This document shows, piece by piece, positions 1-10,956 of a DNA stretch of 64,000 nt. The stretch is from contig OY979721.1 in NCBI GenBank assembly GCA_963855995.1, positions 3,410,001 to 3,474,000 on the forward strand. Direction: 5' to 3'. Each line of letters begins with the position of its first letter. Position 1 is the first letter of the stretch. The notes below the pieces were generated by a model. It was not told the origin of the DNA. It searched no databases and was given only the letters and a program-made list of their open reading frames with translations. A program made the translations under genes and the position numbers. The stretch is from Muricea muricata. Taxonomy: Eukaryota > Cnidaria > Anthozoa > Malacalcyonacea > Plexauridae.

Positions 1-452
1 ATAGAATAATTCATCAAAAAAATGTTATTATTTATTTATTAAACAATTAAAACAAATACATTACGATATTCAACATTAAATTATTATTAAAGTTATTAAC
101 AAAATATACACTCATTAAAATTAGTTATTAAGTGTAATATTAGTAAAATTATTAAAAATGTTAGATTTTTTTTGCCCTGTTCACCTTTTCTTTTGTGCAA
201 GAGGCACACCAATCTTATGTGCCCCTTTTCTCGGCAGAGCCAGCATATCATTCCTGTAAATCATAATTTAAAATTTAATACACATAGCACAGTATATGGA
301 AATTATTTTATTTTTGTACATACTTGCTTTGCAGTTGTTAATTTGGTGGCCTTTTAGGCCACATTTCTAACAACACCCTAATTAAAAAAGAAGTCAATCG
401 TATCTATTTATTGTTGTTAATTGTATTTGCACATTTTATACCAATATACACT

Positions 453-824
453 CAGGGCGACCGCCCCCCCCCCAATCGTCCAAGAAACCATTTTTTCAAA
501 ACATTGAAATCTGGGTAGAAAAGTGTTGTTGGGGGGGGGGCTATCTGATAGTGAAAGAAGGACCAGTTTTGGAATTTATCGCCAAATTAAGCAATTATTC
601 CATTTCCAATCTAAGGCAAATAAAGAATTACTAAAAAAGTCATTTCTATTTTCTATCAACTTGATGGTCTCGTAAATTCTTCTTGCCCAAACTTCCGGAG
701 TGGGGGAACCCCTATTTTTCAGAAACCCTATATAGAATTTTAAATTTCCCCAGTGGGGATGTTGCCCAACACCCCTTAAATGAGCTCCCCCTCCCCCAAA
801 GTCAGGGCCCTGGCTACACCCCTG
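453..824. mobile_element. degenerate hAT-type MITE
   Basis: The right end reads GGCTACACCCCTG, the reverse complement of a CAGGGGTGTAGCC-type hAT terminus. The left end, CAGGGCGACCGCCCC, is a decayed version. The interior holds the C- and G-runs typical of this family. A clean relative with an 8-bp target duplication lies at 51477-51701. No duplication is recognisable here. Confidence 0.35.
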
Positions 825-895
825 TTAATACACTGTAACTCAACTCAACCTACAATTACTATTACCATACCTTTAACCTTCCCTGAAGGCTGGTC

Positions 896-2110
896 AGCTT
901 CTTGTATGGGAATAAATAAAAAGATCAATTTTTAATTAAAAAAAATTACAATAATATAAAGATTAGCAAATTTATCAAGAAATTCAAGAATGTGTGGTAA
1001 CCTTACCCTTATTACCATTAGGACTTAGGTATGTGCATTACAATAATAGTCAATAGAAAAGAAAGTCTATAATTTTTACCATTTCCTCCTTCATAGTTTT
1101 CTTCATCTACAAATGATAACAGATAACTATTAAGCAATGAACAAAAAGACCAATTTTTAATTAAAAAAATACAATAATGTAAAGATTAACAAATCATCAA
1201 ATTCAAGAATTTGTTGGAAACCTAACCCTAACTACCATTTGGTAAGTGTATTAGAAAAGAAAGTGTATAATTTTTATAATTTCCTCCTTCATAGTTTTCA
1301 TCATCTACAAATTACAAAATAATACTTGGAAAATAAGATACACACATGCAAGTAATAAACAGACTACAGATAACTACCTTCAATTAAGTGAACAAAAGAT
1401 CAATTTTTAATAAATAACCACCCATAATAATAGACAGAGGTAGAAAATATATCGGACCATGGGACCATTGGTCCCAGAAAATTTTGAGGTTCCCAGAAAA
1501 TATTTCAAGTTTACATTCTATAAAAAAGTTTAGGTGAAACAAATTTTGATAAATAGGTAAATGATTTGTACAAAAGTTTCCTCACAATATTTTTTATGTT
1601 GTACTCCACCAGTTTCTGCATCAGTTGAAAGCAGAAAGTTTTTGCTGGTCCAATGTAAGGAGAAAATGTACATAATGAAATTCTGTAATCTGTATGGCAA
1701 ACATCAAACAAAATCATCTGAACATCTCTCATATAATTACATGAGACAGGGTAATCATGAGAGATTTGAGAGCCAATATAGTTGCATAAAATATTTCTAA
1801 ATGATTGTCATAAATTAATTGCATTTGGCTAAATAGCGGCTAAAACTGATTGACTCAATGTTGTTGTTTTTTTGTATAAGCAATTTCAGTTTGCAGAAAT
1901 TTTTTGATATCAGATCTATGGTCCCAGAAAGGAAAAAAAATTTCCACACCTGATAATAGAAAATCAGGAAATTCAAGAATATTTGACATGAACATTACAA
2001 TAATAGTCAATAGAAAAGAAAATGTATAATTTTTACCATTTCCCCCTTCATAGTTTTCTTTATCTACAAATTACAAAAAAATACTTGGTAAATAAGATAG
2101 ATAGATAGTC
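896..2110. repeat. local degenerate duplications, about 200-250 bp
   Basis: Phrases such as CAATTTTTAATTAAAAAA, ATTCAAGAAT and TTTCCTCCTTCATAGTTTTC recur in the same order near 925-1110, 1150-1300 and (less completely) 1970-2070. The spacing is irregular, so this is an old local duplication rather than a clean array. It has no coding content. Confidence 0.5.
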
Positions 2111-3141
2111 ATGCAAGTGCAGTATGATATAAACAGACTACAGACAACATAACTGTTTTATAAAACTCAGATCATGAAACATACTGTAGATGAAACACCT
2201 TCATTCATTTCGTCCTGTTTGTCTGCTAAAGGATAACAGACTGTGATGATATATTGACATTTAATTTATTTGACAGGTATGTATGTAAGCACATTTGTAA
2301 AGGTTTCGTACATGTAAAAAAATCTCACCTTTTTTCTCTCGTTTGCTATCTGTCACTAAAAAAACCACAAAATTTTCCGTTAAAGTTTTTTATTTGAGCA
2401 ATAGAAAAAATATAATATTATTATGTACGAGCATATTGTTTAATGATAAAACAAGAACAATGAGCATTTTTTAAAAACAACCTCTTTTTTCCTTCGCTTT
2501 GTGTATCGTCTTCAAAATTACTTTTGTCATCATAGACAAAATATAATAAAAAAGTTTTAAAACGATGTTGAGTTATCAGTGAGGGTCGGTAAAAACTATT
2601 TAAATTTCGGCATTAGAAACAGTCGCTTCGTAATTTTTAATAAGCAAAAAATGTTATAAATAAGCTCTTTTTTTTCAAAACCTCTAGTTAATGCCAGAGA
2701 ATATGCCAGAGAGTTAATGCAAAACATATAGTACATTAAAACTCAAACAGTCCTTAATTCAATATAAAATTTTAAAAAATACTTACAACACTTGTGGTTT
2801 GCTTGTGGGATCTTGATCGGATCTGATTTTTGGATTTTTTTATTTTTCATCAAATCAGGGGGGGTGAAAATCGAGCCCACTATCCATTGAGCCCCTATTG
2901 GTCAGCGATTATCCGAAAAAAATAGGGACCAGTGACGCGTTTTACGTCACAATCCGCCATGTTTTCGATTACACTTTTTTGACCAAAAATATTAAGGAGT
3001 GCAGTCTCCAGATATATAGTATAGCTCAGTGTTACGGACTATTCCGAAGGCATTCGACCCGTCAGCGGTCAGCTTTATCGGCGCAGTTTTGCAATTTTGG
3101 CGCGAACATTGCATGCAAAAGAATGCAAAAGTACTCAAAAC

Positions 3142-3641
3142 GACAATCTCGTTCCCCGAGCCTGCGATCCCTTGGGAAGGAAACGGAGGCTCTGGGATAA
3201 TCCGTGATCGACATACAAAAAACTGTATGTCGCCTGTACAGCGCATGCTTTGGAAATAAATAGTTCAATAAGACGAAGGGAAGAAGCAGGCATATAAGTG
3301 ACTTTCCATAACCAGTGGGCAAGATACAAATCGTGTCTTTCCGGTCGACAACAACAGCCTTTACCGCTTCGTGTTGACACTCCTTCAATTTGAGATTCTT
3401 CTTACCCAGTCGCTCTAACGCTTCGTCCAACACAGAATTAAATAAACTAATATTTTCTACTGACATTACAAACAAAATAGTAAAAGTACTGTTCCAAAAA
3501 GCTTTAGAAAAAGGCTATTGCGGCTTATTGAATCGCATGCGCAGTACAAGCGACATACAGTTTTTTGTATGTCGATCACGGATTATCCCAGAGCCTCCGT
3601 TTCCTTCCCAAGGGATCGCAGGCTCGGGGAACGAGATTGTC
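3142..3641. mobile_element. 500-bp TIR element with captured gene fragment
   Basis: Two nearly identical arms of about 107 bp (3142-3248 and 3535-3641) are exact inverted copies apart from a few bases. Both start GACAATCTCG at the outer edge. The element is flanked by AAAAC on both sides (3137-3141 and 3642-3646), a candidate 5-bp target duplication. The spacer contains a helicase coding fragment on the minus strand. No transposase is encoded, so this is a non-autonomous element. The 5-bp duplication is short enough to be chance. Confidence 0.7.
3254..3475 (-). pseudogene. RecQ-like helicase N-terminal fragment
   Basis: The minus-strand frame from an ATG at 3475 encodes about 74 residues that end in a Walker A motif of the RecQ-like superfamily-2 type (ILPTGYGKSLIC), preceded by a motif-0-like stretch (LKECQHEAVKAV). 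These are the ATP-binding residues of a DNA helicase. Homology stops where the frame enters the left TIR (below 3250), and the remaining helicase motifs (DEAH box, C-terminal RecA fold) are absent. It is therefore one exon-sized fragment caught between the arms of a TIR element and not a working enzyme. The retained ATG suggests it came from a first coding exon. Confidence 0.6.
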
Positions 3642-4121
3642 AAAACGACAAAAGCTAATTACATCAAAAGGGTGGAGATGATTAATTAACTGATCCGCTG
3701 GTAAGAAATACCGTGGTAATTTTTTGCCCAATGTAGTAATTTTATGTGGCCGGATGTGGTAATTGCCTCTAAAAAAATCTGGTCACACTGCCTGCAAAGT
3801 TGTCATGGCTAGACCAGTGAAATGGGGTAGACACAGAAAACCTCTTGAACCCAGGGTATTTTCTAATACACTTTGTCATATCATTCTACTAATAAAATAA
3901 CATTGTCATTTTATCATAAAAAATACAATTAACCGCATACGACGTCATGAGTGAATGTTTTAGCAGGACCCAACCATAGATATGTACTTATATGGACCCA
4001 ACGCACGTTTGTTCCTCATAAAAAAGTCAAATTTTAAAGTTTCAATTCAAAAGTGGAATTCGAAAATTTGTCTTGCAAAGTGGAACCATGGAATCTTGGC
4101 GCCATATTTGTTGTTTGAGAG

Positions 4122-4550
4122 GGAAGGCACTAGATAGGATCGAGTAAAACCACGGCGGGCCGAGTCCTTGCTCGCCCTTCGGGCTCGCGCTTTAGCTAAA
4201 TTTGGTCATTGATTTGGTGAAGTAGATACAGTCCCAGTGAGTGAGAATAGTGAGTGAGAATAGTTTTAATAAGAAAAAATATAAGAATATAAGAAAAAAA
4301 AAGTATTCAAAAAATTAAGAAAAAAAAAGTATAAAACAAAAGCGTGCAACTGGGCTCGAACCCGGAACAAACAGGTCAAAAGCGTGCGACCTAGACCACT
4401 GAGCTAATGCGGCCAATCGAAAGTTCACCGTTAAAAACTAAATTTATACTGCTTATGTAACCGTGCTTGTAGGCACCGCTGTCAAATGTATCAAGTATTA
4501 ACTTATTGCGGGCTCGCCGTGGTTTTACTCGATCTTATCTAGTGCCTTCC
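4122..4550. mobile_element. 429-bp TIR element with 9-bp TSD (MULE-like)
   Basis: The TIRs begin GGAAGGCACTAGAT and match for about 36 bp with one mismatch (4122-4157 against 4515-4550). The element is flanked by a perfect 9-bp duplication, GTTTGAGAG, at 4113-4121 and 4551-4559. Paralogous zinc-finger units at 6153-6165 and 22165-22175 have the uninterrupted site. A 9-bp duplication is typical of Mutator-like elements. It encodes no protein and contains a tRNA-like segment on the minus strand. Confidence 0.85.
4341..4414 (-). other. tRNA-like sequence inside the TIR element
   Basis: On the minus strand this reads like a degenerate tRNA gene: a box A-like TAGCTCAGTGGTCTAG followed about 40 bases later by a box B-like GGGTTCGAGCCC. 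The acceptor and T stems do not pair properly (GCCGCAT against a mismatched 3' side), so it is a tRNA-derived SINE head or a tRNA pseudogene rather than a functional tRNA. Confidence 0.5.
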
Positions 4551-4669
4551 GTTTGAGAGCTGAGGAAGGTAGTTATTTCGTTTGAAACTTTGTATGTGGA
4601 AATATCTGAGTGATATTGGTAAAGTCGCGTGATATTTTCATAGAGAAGACTTCTAGTAAACTGGAGAAC

Positions 4670-5323
4670 ATGTTTTTAACTAAAACATCTGAAAGGCATT
4701 CAGTAAAACGTAGAACACACACTGGACACACAGCTCATGAATGTGATGTTTGTCACAAACGATTTACATGTGCAAGTAAGTTGGTAGTCCATAAAAGAAC
4801 ACACACAGGAGAGAAACCTTATGAATGTGATGTTTGTAATAAACGATTTGCACATGCAAATTACTTGGTAGTCCATAAAAGAAGACATACAGGAGAGAAA
4901 CCTTACAAATGTGACGTTTGTAACAAGAAATTTACCCAAGCAAGCAACTTGGTGGTTCATAAAAGAAGACACACAGGAGAGAAACCTTACAAATGTGACG
5001 TTTGTAACAAGAAATTTACCCAAACAAGCAACTTGGTGGTTCATAAAAGAAAACACACTGGAGAGAAACAATATGAATGTCATGTTTGTAGGAAACAATT
5101 CTCATCATCCAGCCATTTATCAAGGCATAAAAATAAAGTACACAGGAAAAGCAAGGATTTTAGCCTCTCTATTGAACTCAAAAGCAAAAAACCAACGGGA
5201 ATTACATACATGTGTTGTGTTTGTGATGAAGAGTTTGAAATTGCAAGTGAACTTGAGATTCATATGACTGATCATTGGAATATACTCCCTTGCAAAGAAC
5301 AGACATTCGATGACATTGATTAA
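4670..5323 (+). CDS. C2H2 zinc-finger protein, copy 1 (six fingers)
   Basis: A probable nuclear DNA-binding protein of 217 residues from the ATG at 4670. The frame stays open upstream to 4610, but that codon is GTG. Six C2H2 fingers follow an N-terminal basic stretch, joined by near-canonical TGEKPY linkers. Contact residues (-1,2,3,6) are CSKV, HNYV, QSNV, QSNV, SSHR and ISEI. The last two fingers are separated by a ~27-residue spacer and the sixth has a CxxC written as CCVC. A short out-of-frame upstream ORF (about 4593-4631, MWKYLSDI...) is conserved in sister copies. There is no intron in the finger region. It is close to copies at 6276, 12832 and 22282. Target genes are unknown; the upstream 20-codon open stretch could be part of an unspliced 5' exon. 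Confidence 0.8.
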   Translation: MFLTKTSERHSVKRRTHTGHTAHECDVCHKRFTCASKLVVHKRTHTGEKPYECDVCNKRFAHANYLVVHKRRHTGEKPYKCDVCNKKFTQASNLVVHKRRHTGEKPYKCDVCNKKFTQTSNLVVHKRKHTGEKQYECHVCRKQFSSSSHLSRHKNKVHRKSKDFSLSIELKSKKPTGITYMCCVCDEEFEIASELEIHMTDHWNILPCKEQTFDDID

Positions 5324-5863
5324 CATTTGAAATTTTAGTTTGTTTTAATATATAAAGCACGAAGGGTTTGGCATATTTTGTAATATGTTTTAGTAGACTT
5401 TTCTTATATTATTGTATGATGTTGATAGGTTATAAAAACATGATGATCACTTCAGTTTTTGAAATCCTTTAAAGTCTTTATCTGGGGTCATTTAGTGGGG
5501 GGGGGGGGAGGTCACAGGCATATTTAGGGTCCCCAACTACCCTTAAAGCATATTTTGTATGATATTGCAGATCATTTTGCAGTAAAATACATAATACATT
5601 TACTATCTGGTACCATGCAGAGATTTGTTCTTTAATATATTTCAGAAACTAATAATGTTATCAAAAGTTTAATGAGAGATTTTATAGCTAAGTCAAAGGT
5701 TCTTTTTGATAAGCTAAAATAAAAAATCTTGCCATATCCTTCAATTCAAGGCATTCAGAGCTGCTAAGTCAATGCATTGAAATTTGAATTTGTCTACTTT
5801 TTAATTAGCCTGAACCAGGGGGGAGGTCTTGTCTTGCTAACGCTTAGCCTGCACTCAGGTGGT

Positions 5864-7467
5864 GCTGCAAAGTTGTCACGGCTAGACCAGTGAAATGGGG
5901 TAGACACAGAAAACCTCTTGAACCCAGGGTATTTTCTAATGCACTTTGTCATATCATTCTACTAATAAAAAACATTGTCATTTTATCATAAAAAATACAA
6001 TTTACAGCATGCGTCATAAGTGAATGTTTTAGAAGGGCCCATTAACGCACGTTTGTTCCTCATGAAAAAGTCAAATTTTAAAGTTTCAATTCAAAAGTAG
6101 AATTCGAAAATTTGTCTTGCAAAGTGGAAACATGGAATCTTGGCGCCATATTTGTTGTTTGAGAACTGGGGAAGGTAGTTATTTCGTTTGTAACTTTGTA
6201 TGTGGAAATATCTGAGTGATATTGGTCAAGTCGCGTGGTATTTTCATAGAGAAGATTTCTAGTAAACTAGAGAACATGTTTTCAACCAAAACATCTGGAA
6301 AGCATTCAGTAAAACGTAGAACGCACACTGGACACACAGCTCATGAATGTGATGTTTGTTACAAACGATTTACATGTGCAAGTAACTTGGTAGTTCATAA
6401 AAGAACTCACACAGGAGAGAAACCTTATGAATGTGATGTTTGTAACCAGAAATTTACCCTACCAAGAATTTTAGTAGAACACAGAAGAACACACACTGGA
6501 GAAAAACCATATAAATGTGATGTTTGTGATAAACGATTTGCACACGCAAATTACTTGGTAGTCCATAAAAGAAGACACACAGGAGAGAAACCTTACAAAT
6601 GTGACGTTTGTAACAAGAAATTTACCCAAACAAGCAACTTGGTGGTTCATAAAAGAAAACACACTGGAGAGAAACAATATGAATGTGATGTTTGTAGGAA
6701 ACAATTCTCATCATCCAGCCATTTATCAAGACATAAAGATAAAGTGCACAAGATAAGCAAGGACTTGATCCTCTCTGTTGAACTCAAAAGCAAAAAACCA
6801 ACAGGAATTACATACGTGTGTTGTGTTTGTGATGAAGAGTTTGAAATTGCAAGTGAACTTGAGAATCATATGACTGATCATTAGAATATACTCCCTTGCA
6901 ACAAACAGACCTTCGATTACATTGATTAACGTTTGAAATTTTAGTTTGTTTTAATATATAAAGCACAAAGGGTTAGGCATATTTTTTAATATGTTTTAGT
7001 AGACTTTTCTTATATTATTGTATGATGTTTATAGGTTATAAAAACATGATGATCACTGCAGTCTTTGAAATCCTTTAAAGTCTTTATCAAGGGTCATTTA
7101 GTGGGGGGGGGAGGTCACAGGCATATTTATGGTTCCCAACTACCCTTAAAGCATATTTTGTAAGATATTGCAGATCATTTTGCAGTAAAATACATAATAC
7201 ATTTACTATCTGGTACCATGCAGAGATTTGTTCTTTAATATATTTCAGAAACTAATAATGTTATCAAAAGTTTAATGAGAGATTTTATAGCTAAGTCAAA
7301 GGTTCTTTTTGATAAGCTAAAATAAAAAATATTGCCATATCCTTCAATTCAAGGCACTAAGAGCTGCTAAGTCAATGCATTGAAATTTGAATTTGTCTAC
7401 TTTTTAATTACCCTGAACCAGGGGGGGAGGTCTTGTCTTGCTAAAGCTTAGCCTGCACTCAGGTGGT
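5864..7467 (+). repeat. zinc-finger duplication unit 2
   Basis: Tandem copy of unit 1 without the 429-bp insertion; its GTTTGAGAACTGGGG at about 6154 is the empty target site. The 3' flanks (poly-G tract, AAAATACATAATACATTT and so on) match unit 1 closely, which implies a recent duplication. Confidence 0.85.
6276..6884 (+). CDS. C2H2 zinc-finger protein, copy 2 (six fingers)
   Basis: Paralogue of copy 1, 202 residues from the ATG at 6276, ending right after the last finger because a TAG replaces the codon that continues copy 1 for another 14 residues. There are six fingers with contact residues CSNV, LRIE, HNYV, QSNV, SSHR and ISEI. The second finger (FTLPRILVEH) has no counterpart in copy 1, and one of copy 1's QSNV fingers is missing, so internal fingers have been gained and lost between adjacent duplicates. 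Presumed nuclear DNA-binding regulator; its partners are unknown. Confidence 0.8.
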   Translation: MFSTKTSGKHSVKRRTHTGHTAHECDVCYKRFTCASNLVVHKRTHTGEKPYECDVCNQKFTLPRILVEHRRTHTGEKPYKCDVCDKRFAHANYLVVHKRRHTGEKPYKCDVCNKKFTQTSNLVVHKRKHTGEKQYECDVCRKQFSSSSHLSRHKDKVHKISKDLILSVELKSKKPTGITYVCCVCDEEFEIASELENHMTDH

Positions 7468-7744
7468 GCTGCAAAGTTGTCATCACTAGACCAATGAAAT
7501 GGGGTAGACACAGAAAACCTCTTGAACCCAGGGTATTTTCCAATACACTTTGTCATATGATTCTACTAATAAAATAACATTGTCATTTTATCATAAAAAA
7601 TAGAATTGATCGCATGTGTCATAAGTGAATGTTTCAGAAGGACCCAACGCACGTTTGTTCCTCATGAAAAAGTCAAATTTTAAAGTTTCAATTCAAAATT
7701 GGAATTCGAAAATTTGTCTTGCAAAGTGGAAGCATGGAATCTTG
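7468..7744 (+). repeat. truncated zinc-finger unit 3 (5' flank only)
   Basis: It repeats the first ~277 bp of units 1 and 2 and stops inside GCATGGAATCTTG, just before the conserved GGCGCCATATTTG. Unrelated tandem-repeat DNA follows. No finger coding sequence is present. Confidence 0.8.
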
Positions 7745-7760
7745 TATACACAGTGACAGA

Positions 7761-8740
7761 ATTGATCATTTTTTCCTAAGTTTGAAGCCATTTCCTCACA
7801 CTTTGCAAACTTTCAAAAAATTTAGGCACATATAACAAAGTGAACAGCAGCACAGTCTCTGAACATGTTTACGCCCCAACATAGCTATTGCACTAGGGTG
7901 AGTTGATTTGGTGATGTGCGAAAAAATTTAAATGATCTCGATGCAATATGAGAAGACACTCGATGAAAAAATGTACAACATACGTAAGGACAGCGGTTAG
8001 CCAAATAGGTGAAATGAGGCAGATTATGAAAAACAGGAAAAAGATAGGTGGTTCAAGATCATAACTAACGTTTTTCATATACGATGACTGATTTGATGAT
8101 TTTTTGCTAAGTTTCAAGCAATTTCGTTGCAGTTTGCAAACTTTCAAAAATTCGTGGGAGAAAGTCAAACGTGGTGCTCAAGAGTAGTACACAATTTCAA
8201 ACACATTTTTACTGCCCCCAAACTTACCTATTATGCCAGGGGTGATGTTCGAAGAATTTTACATGATTTCGATAGATATGACCAGACACAGAATCAAGAG
8301 AGATACCGCATACAAGACCAGTGGTGAGCCAAAAATATGAAATAAGGGCAGAATCTGAAACAGCAATAAGACAATTTATATACAATGACTGATTTGACCG
8401 TTTCTGCTAAGCTTCAAGCAAGTGTCAACAGTAGCACACGGTCTGAATTACATCTTTACTGCCCCAAACTTAGCTATTACACAAGGCTGAGTTGATTTGA
8501 TGATGTTTAAAGAATTTTACATGATTTCCATGTAATTTGGGAAGACATTGAATGAATGTTGGCTAAATACGTGAAATGAGGCAGAATCTGAAATAGCAAT
8601 TAAAAAGGTGGTTCAGGATCCAAACAAAGTTTTTTTTATATACAATCCGGATGACTGATTTGATCATTTTTGCTAACTTTCAATTTGTTTCATCCAATTC
8701 ATTTTTTGAAAACTTTCAAAAAAATCACGTTTTCACGCAA
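7761..8740. repeat. degenerate ~300-bp tandem array
   Basis: The phrase TTTGATCATTTTTGCTAAG...CAAACTTTCAAAAA recurs near 7765, 8090, 8385 and 8652, each followed by similar sequence (ACTGCCCCAAACTTAGCTATT..., GATGTTYRAAGAATTTTACATGATTTC). This gives about 3.3 copies with periods near 326, 298 and 266 bp. Open frames inside are not conserved between copies, so it is probably non-coding. Confidence 0.65.
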
Positions 8741-8821
8741 GTTATTAAAGGAAGGAAGAGAAAAGTAGAAGTATAAAATAAAACATAATGCGAAGATTAG
8801 CATCTTGAAACCAAGGATACG

Positions 8822-8895
8822 GATTAAAACAAGACGATATTGAGTTGTGATATTTCGATTTTATTGCAAAATCATCATCAGACAGACTAGAGTTA
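8822..8895 (-). ncRNA. candidate hammerhead ribozyme in Penelope 3' region
   Basis: On the minus strand: CTGATGA (8881-8875), a 6-bp stem II GATTTT/AAAATC around the loop GCAAT, then GAAA (8856-8853), then a short stem III and a cleavage-type triplet ATC ending near 8836. This is the order of the hammerhead core, and Penelope-like elements are known to carry such ribozymes. Stem I pairs poorly, so it may be degraded. Confidence 0.4.
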
Positions 8896-10185
8896 CAATA
8901 TAATACACGGTCTTACATACAATAGTTATCACATGACGTCATTACAAAGGAATTTGTCGGTAAGAGTCTGATTTCTAGGCAGTGAAAAGGTGTGAAGAAA
9001 GTGTCAGAAAAGGGAATTAGGAAAACAGGGTAAGCTCTTTGCTGGCTTTGAGGCCAGAATTAAGAGATGGAGAAAGGAACTTTATGTAAAGAGCTTCAAG
9101 AAATAAGAGAAAATTAGATGTGTTGGAGTTTGCATTGTGAAGGATTTTTACATTGTCACATATTAGGTTGTAGATGAATGTAGAGGTGTCTGTAAGAGTT
9201 ATATTATCATCACATGCATGATGTAAACTGATGATATGTTGCACATACTCGGCAGTTGTTAAAGTGTTGCCCAACGCACTTTTGTCTGGTTTGTTGTGTT
9301 CAGAAAGTCGTTTCTGTACGCATCGTTCTGTTTGGCCAATGTAGGTTTCGCAGCAGCCGGGACAAGTTACTTCATATACAACTTTAGACTTCGATAATTT
9401 TGGAATTTTGTCTTTATTGGACAGGAAATACGACAGTTTTTTGGTGTTGTAAATCGCGATGAAGTTAACCGAAACGTTTAGATTGCGTTGTAGTTTCTTT
9501 AGGCATTTTCTGACTAAACGTTCTCCTTGCCTGCCGAGGTAAGGAATAGGAAGCCAAATTTTAGGTCTAGCATCATTTTCATCCGAAATGTTATTTCGAG
9601 TTTGGCGGGCATTAGATGGTTTGCTTTTTAATTTTGAAATTAGCAAACTTCTAATCGTGCGTTGGAACCCGTTCCAAGACATAAATGATTTTAGTTTCCG
9701 GACTTGGTTTTCAAACAGACAATTGTTGCTACACAATTTGAGCGCTGGGTACGGTGGTACAGTGATTTTACCCATGCAGTTTTGTGCGAAAAAGGTTCAA
9801 AACTAGAAAAGTTTGTGTATTGACCAGTGTGTGTAGGATTGTAGTAAACATCCGTGTTATTTTTAGAGATCAAAATATCTAAAAAGTAGATTATGCCATC
9901 AGAGAATGTGTCAACAGTAAATTTGATATCTTTGTCAAAACTGTTAAATTTGTTAAGGACATAGGGAATATCCGATGGTCTTATTAAAACAAGGGTGAAC
10001 AAGTTTCTCAAATTCAGGGAGGATTATGTTGGCTAAGACTGGTCCTAATGCAGATCCCATAGAAACGTCGTTTGTTTGTTCAAAAATAGTATCATTGAAC
10101 GAAAATGCGGTTTTGGTGCATGAGTCTAAAATAAGTTTTTTCAGAGACCTTTTAGAAAGAGTTGTAGAGATAAGGTTTTGTTTAA

Positions 10186-10703
10186 AGGGAAATGGCAACA
10201 AAATTTTTTATCGAATTATTATTTGAAAGAGACTCCAAAACAATATATAGAAGTCTATTACAGAATTTTTATAACTGCCTTATTTGGTGAGATACTTTGA
10301 CTTGAAATCTTTAGTTGTCCGCCATCTTGGATATTTGTAGATATGCATGATACGTCACAACTGGGGTCACGCATTTTTTTTTTCTTACGACACAATGATT
10401 AATCTTCTCCAATAACCACACACATGGTGTTTCAGATTTCAGCACGGACTGAAAAGATTTTAAACAATATTTGATTGTTGGTAGATATTTAGGAGAAGCT
10501 TTGGATGGCTTATCCCTGTTGTGACGTCACCAAAACATTGTTAATGAGGTTAAAAATTAATCCAAGATGGCGGACAGTTCGATTATTCAGGTGACAATAT
10601 CTCCCAAAGTAAAACAGACATAAAAATTTTGCAAAAGACGTTTATATATTACTTTTAGAGTCTCTTTCAAATGAGACAATAAAAATTTTGTTGCCATTTC
10701 CCT
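10186..10703. mobile_element. 518-bp MITE with TTAA target site
   Basis: The TIRs start AGGGAAATGGCAACAAAA and the element is flanked by TTAA on both sides (10182-10185 and 10704-10707). It lies inside the RT of the Penelope element. Almost the whole length is an imperfect hairpin, including GTCCGCCATCTTGGA and its complement near 10320 and 10562. It shares the interior phrase TTTTTATAACTGCCTTA with the TTAA-flanked MITE at 39577-40075. TTAA suggests a piggyBac-type transposase source. Confidence 0.75.
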
Positions 10704-10956
10704 TTAAAAACGCGATCAAGAATAATTTGAACAGTCCTTTTAAGTGGAACGTTAGTAAACAAGGAAACTACATCAAATGAGACAAGGCGATATCCTTGTG
10801 TAAAAAGCTCGTTAGGTATTGATTTTAAATCTGACACCGCATGAAATGAATCGCGAAGTGTGTATTCATTGTGGGCTAATGGATTCAATAATTCCGCAAG
10901 AAATTTGCCTACATTATAGTGTGGTGCACCGGTTGTGTCAATGATTGGTCTGAATT

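Larger units (their letters stand above)
1..2990. other. AT-rich intergenic DNA, no gene seen
   Basis: No coding exon, RNA gene or conserved protein is visible here on either strand; the short open frames have no family resemblance and no codon bias. The stretch contains poly-C/poly-G tracts near 465-540, a degenerate hAT-type element (453-824) and locally duplicated segments (896-2110), listed separately. Confidence 0.6.
3792..5863 (+). repeat. zinc-finger duplication unit 1
   Basis: First of the tandem units. Each begins GCAAAGTTGTC...CTAGACCA, carries about 380 bp of shared 5' sequence, one C2H2 gene and about 540 bp of shared 3' sequence. Unit 2 starts at 5864 and a truncated unit 3 at 7468. 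Unit 1 is longer than unit 2 mainly because of a 429-bp TIR element plus its 9-bp target duplication. Confidence 0.85.

Noticed and set aside
4700-5098. Minus-strand 132-aa frame under the zinc-finger gene (similarly at 6471-6704 and 22312-22794)
   Set aside because: A shadow of the repetitive finger codons; the plus-strand C2H2 reading explains the sequence fully.
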